This document shows, piece after piece, positions 30,230-30,258 of a stretch of 30,258 nucleotides of DNA; within the stretch, counting starts at the first letter, position 1; the number at the start of each line of letters is the position of its first letter. Source of the stretch: Bacteroidaceae bacterium (GTDB taxonomy: Bacteria > Bacteroidota > Bacteroidia > Bacteroidales > Bacteroidaceae). The translations under genes and the position numbers were made by a program. The notes beneath the pieces are model-generated. The model was given only the letters and a program-made list of their open reading frames with translations, searched no databases and had not been told where the DNA came from. The stretch spans positions 1-30,258 of the forward strand of contig CAAGLF010000082.1 in the NCBI GenBank assembly GCA_900770705.1. The letters run 5' to 3'.

Positions 30230-30258
30230 TGAAGAAGGCCTTGACATTCTAATTGCAA

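Larger units (their letters stand above)
17952..30258 (+). mobile_element. Serine-recombinase integrative element inserted in yifB, right end outside window
   Basis: The base composition falls abruptly at the yifB junction and stays AT-rich to the window edge. The first gene is a large serine recombinase. Replication-like genes, an iteron-like region, homing-type endonucleases and many small unknown ORFs follow. No conjugation, capsid or resistance genes are visible in the 12.3 kb seen. It could be an integrative mobilisable element, a phage satellite or part of a larger ICE. Confidence 0.85.

Noticed and set aside
30229..30252. ATG overlapping the stop of the 58-aa gene as a further gene
   Set aside because: The frame stops after seven codons.

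Overview
The window reads as a chromosomal segment of a Bacteroidales bacterium, most likely Prevotellaceae-like. The evidence is the conserved gene run DUF6242 - DUF6089 - uppS - bamA - ompH - ompH, the LPP20/transglutaminase envelope trio, lipoproteins with Bacteroidota-type lipoboxes, and promoters of the TAnnTTTG type. The genus cannot be fixed from sequence reading alone. No rRNA, tRNA or CRISPR array was seen.

Left part (1-13.6 kb, minus strand, GC-rich). A truncated endonuclease/exonuclease/phosphatase-type gene and a 63-aa ORF, both AT-rich, sit at the left edge. Next comes an envelope trio: a secreted transglutaminase-like protein with a long Pro/Ala/Lys linker, an LPP20-type lipoprotein, and a large LPP20-like secreted protein. 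Then a PBP4-type peptidase (dacB) and the outer-membrane biogenesis cluster (two OmpH/Skp chaperones, BamA, UppS, a DUF6089 barrel and a DUF6242 lipoprotein). UppS makes the lipid carrier for wall and glycan synthesis, OmpH proteins chaperone barrels, and BamA inserts them.

Middle part (14-18 kb, plus strand). A TPR lipoprotein with an OmpA-like region is followed by a DUF4369/thioredoxin-like lipoprotein whose CxxC has become SxxS, and then by yifB/comM. The yifB frame is cut right after the Walker B motif (FLDE). Five or so ~80-bp palindromic GC/AT-alternating repeats lie at gene borders of this host part only, and one has become part of the dacB signal-peptide region.

Right part (about 17.95 kb to the right edge, AT-rich). 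This is an integrated mobile element that has split yifB. At its left end it carries its own promoter and a large serine recombinase, followed by an unknown coupled gene. Then come two small proteins and a RecA/RepA-like ATPase with a C-terminal HTH, two divergent unknown genes, an iteron-like region with a big cruciform, and a probable primase-polymerase-type replication protein. After these are an HNH-type protein with a duplicated domain, three overlapping small genes (two of them paralogues), a GIY-YIG homing-type endonuclease, a roughly 420-nt region that looks like a structured RNA ending in a terminator, and two very small putative membrane proteins. The right end of the element and the rest of yifB lie outside the window.

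The most interesting items are the yifB-targeting serine-recombinase element with its own replication module, the unassigned structured RNA at 29300-29720, and the dispersed palindromic repeats of the host.
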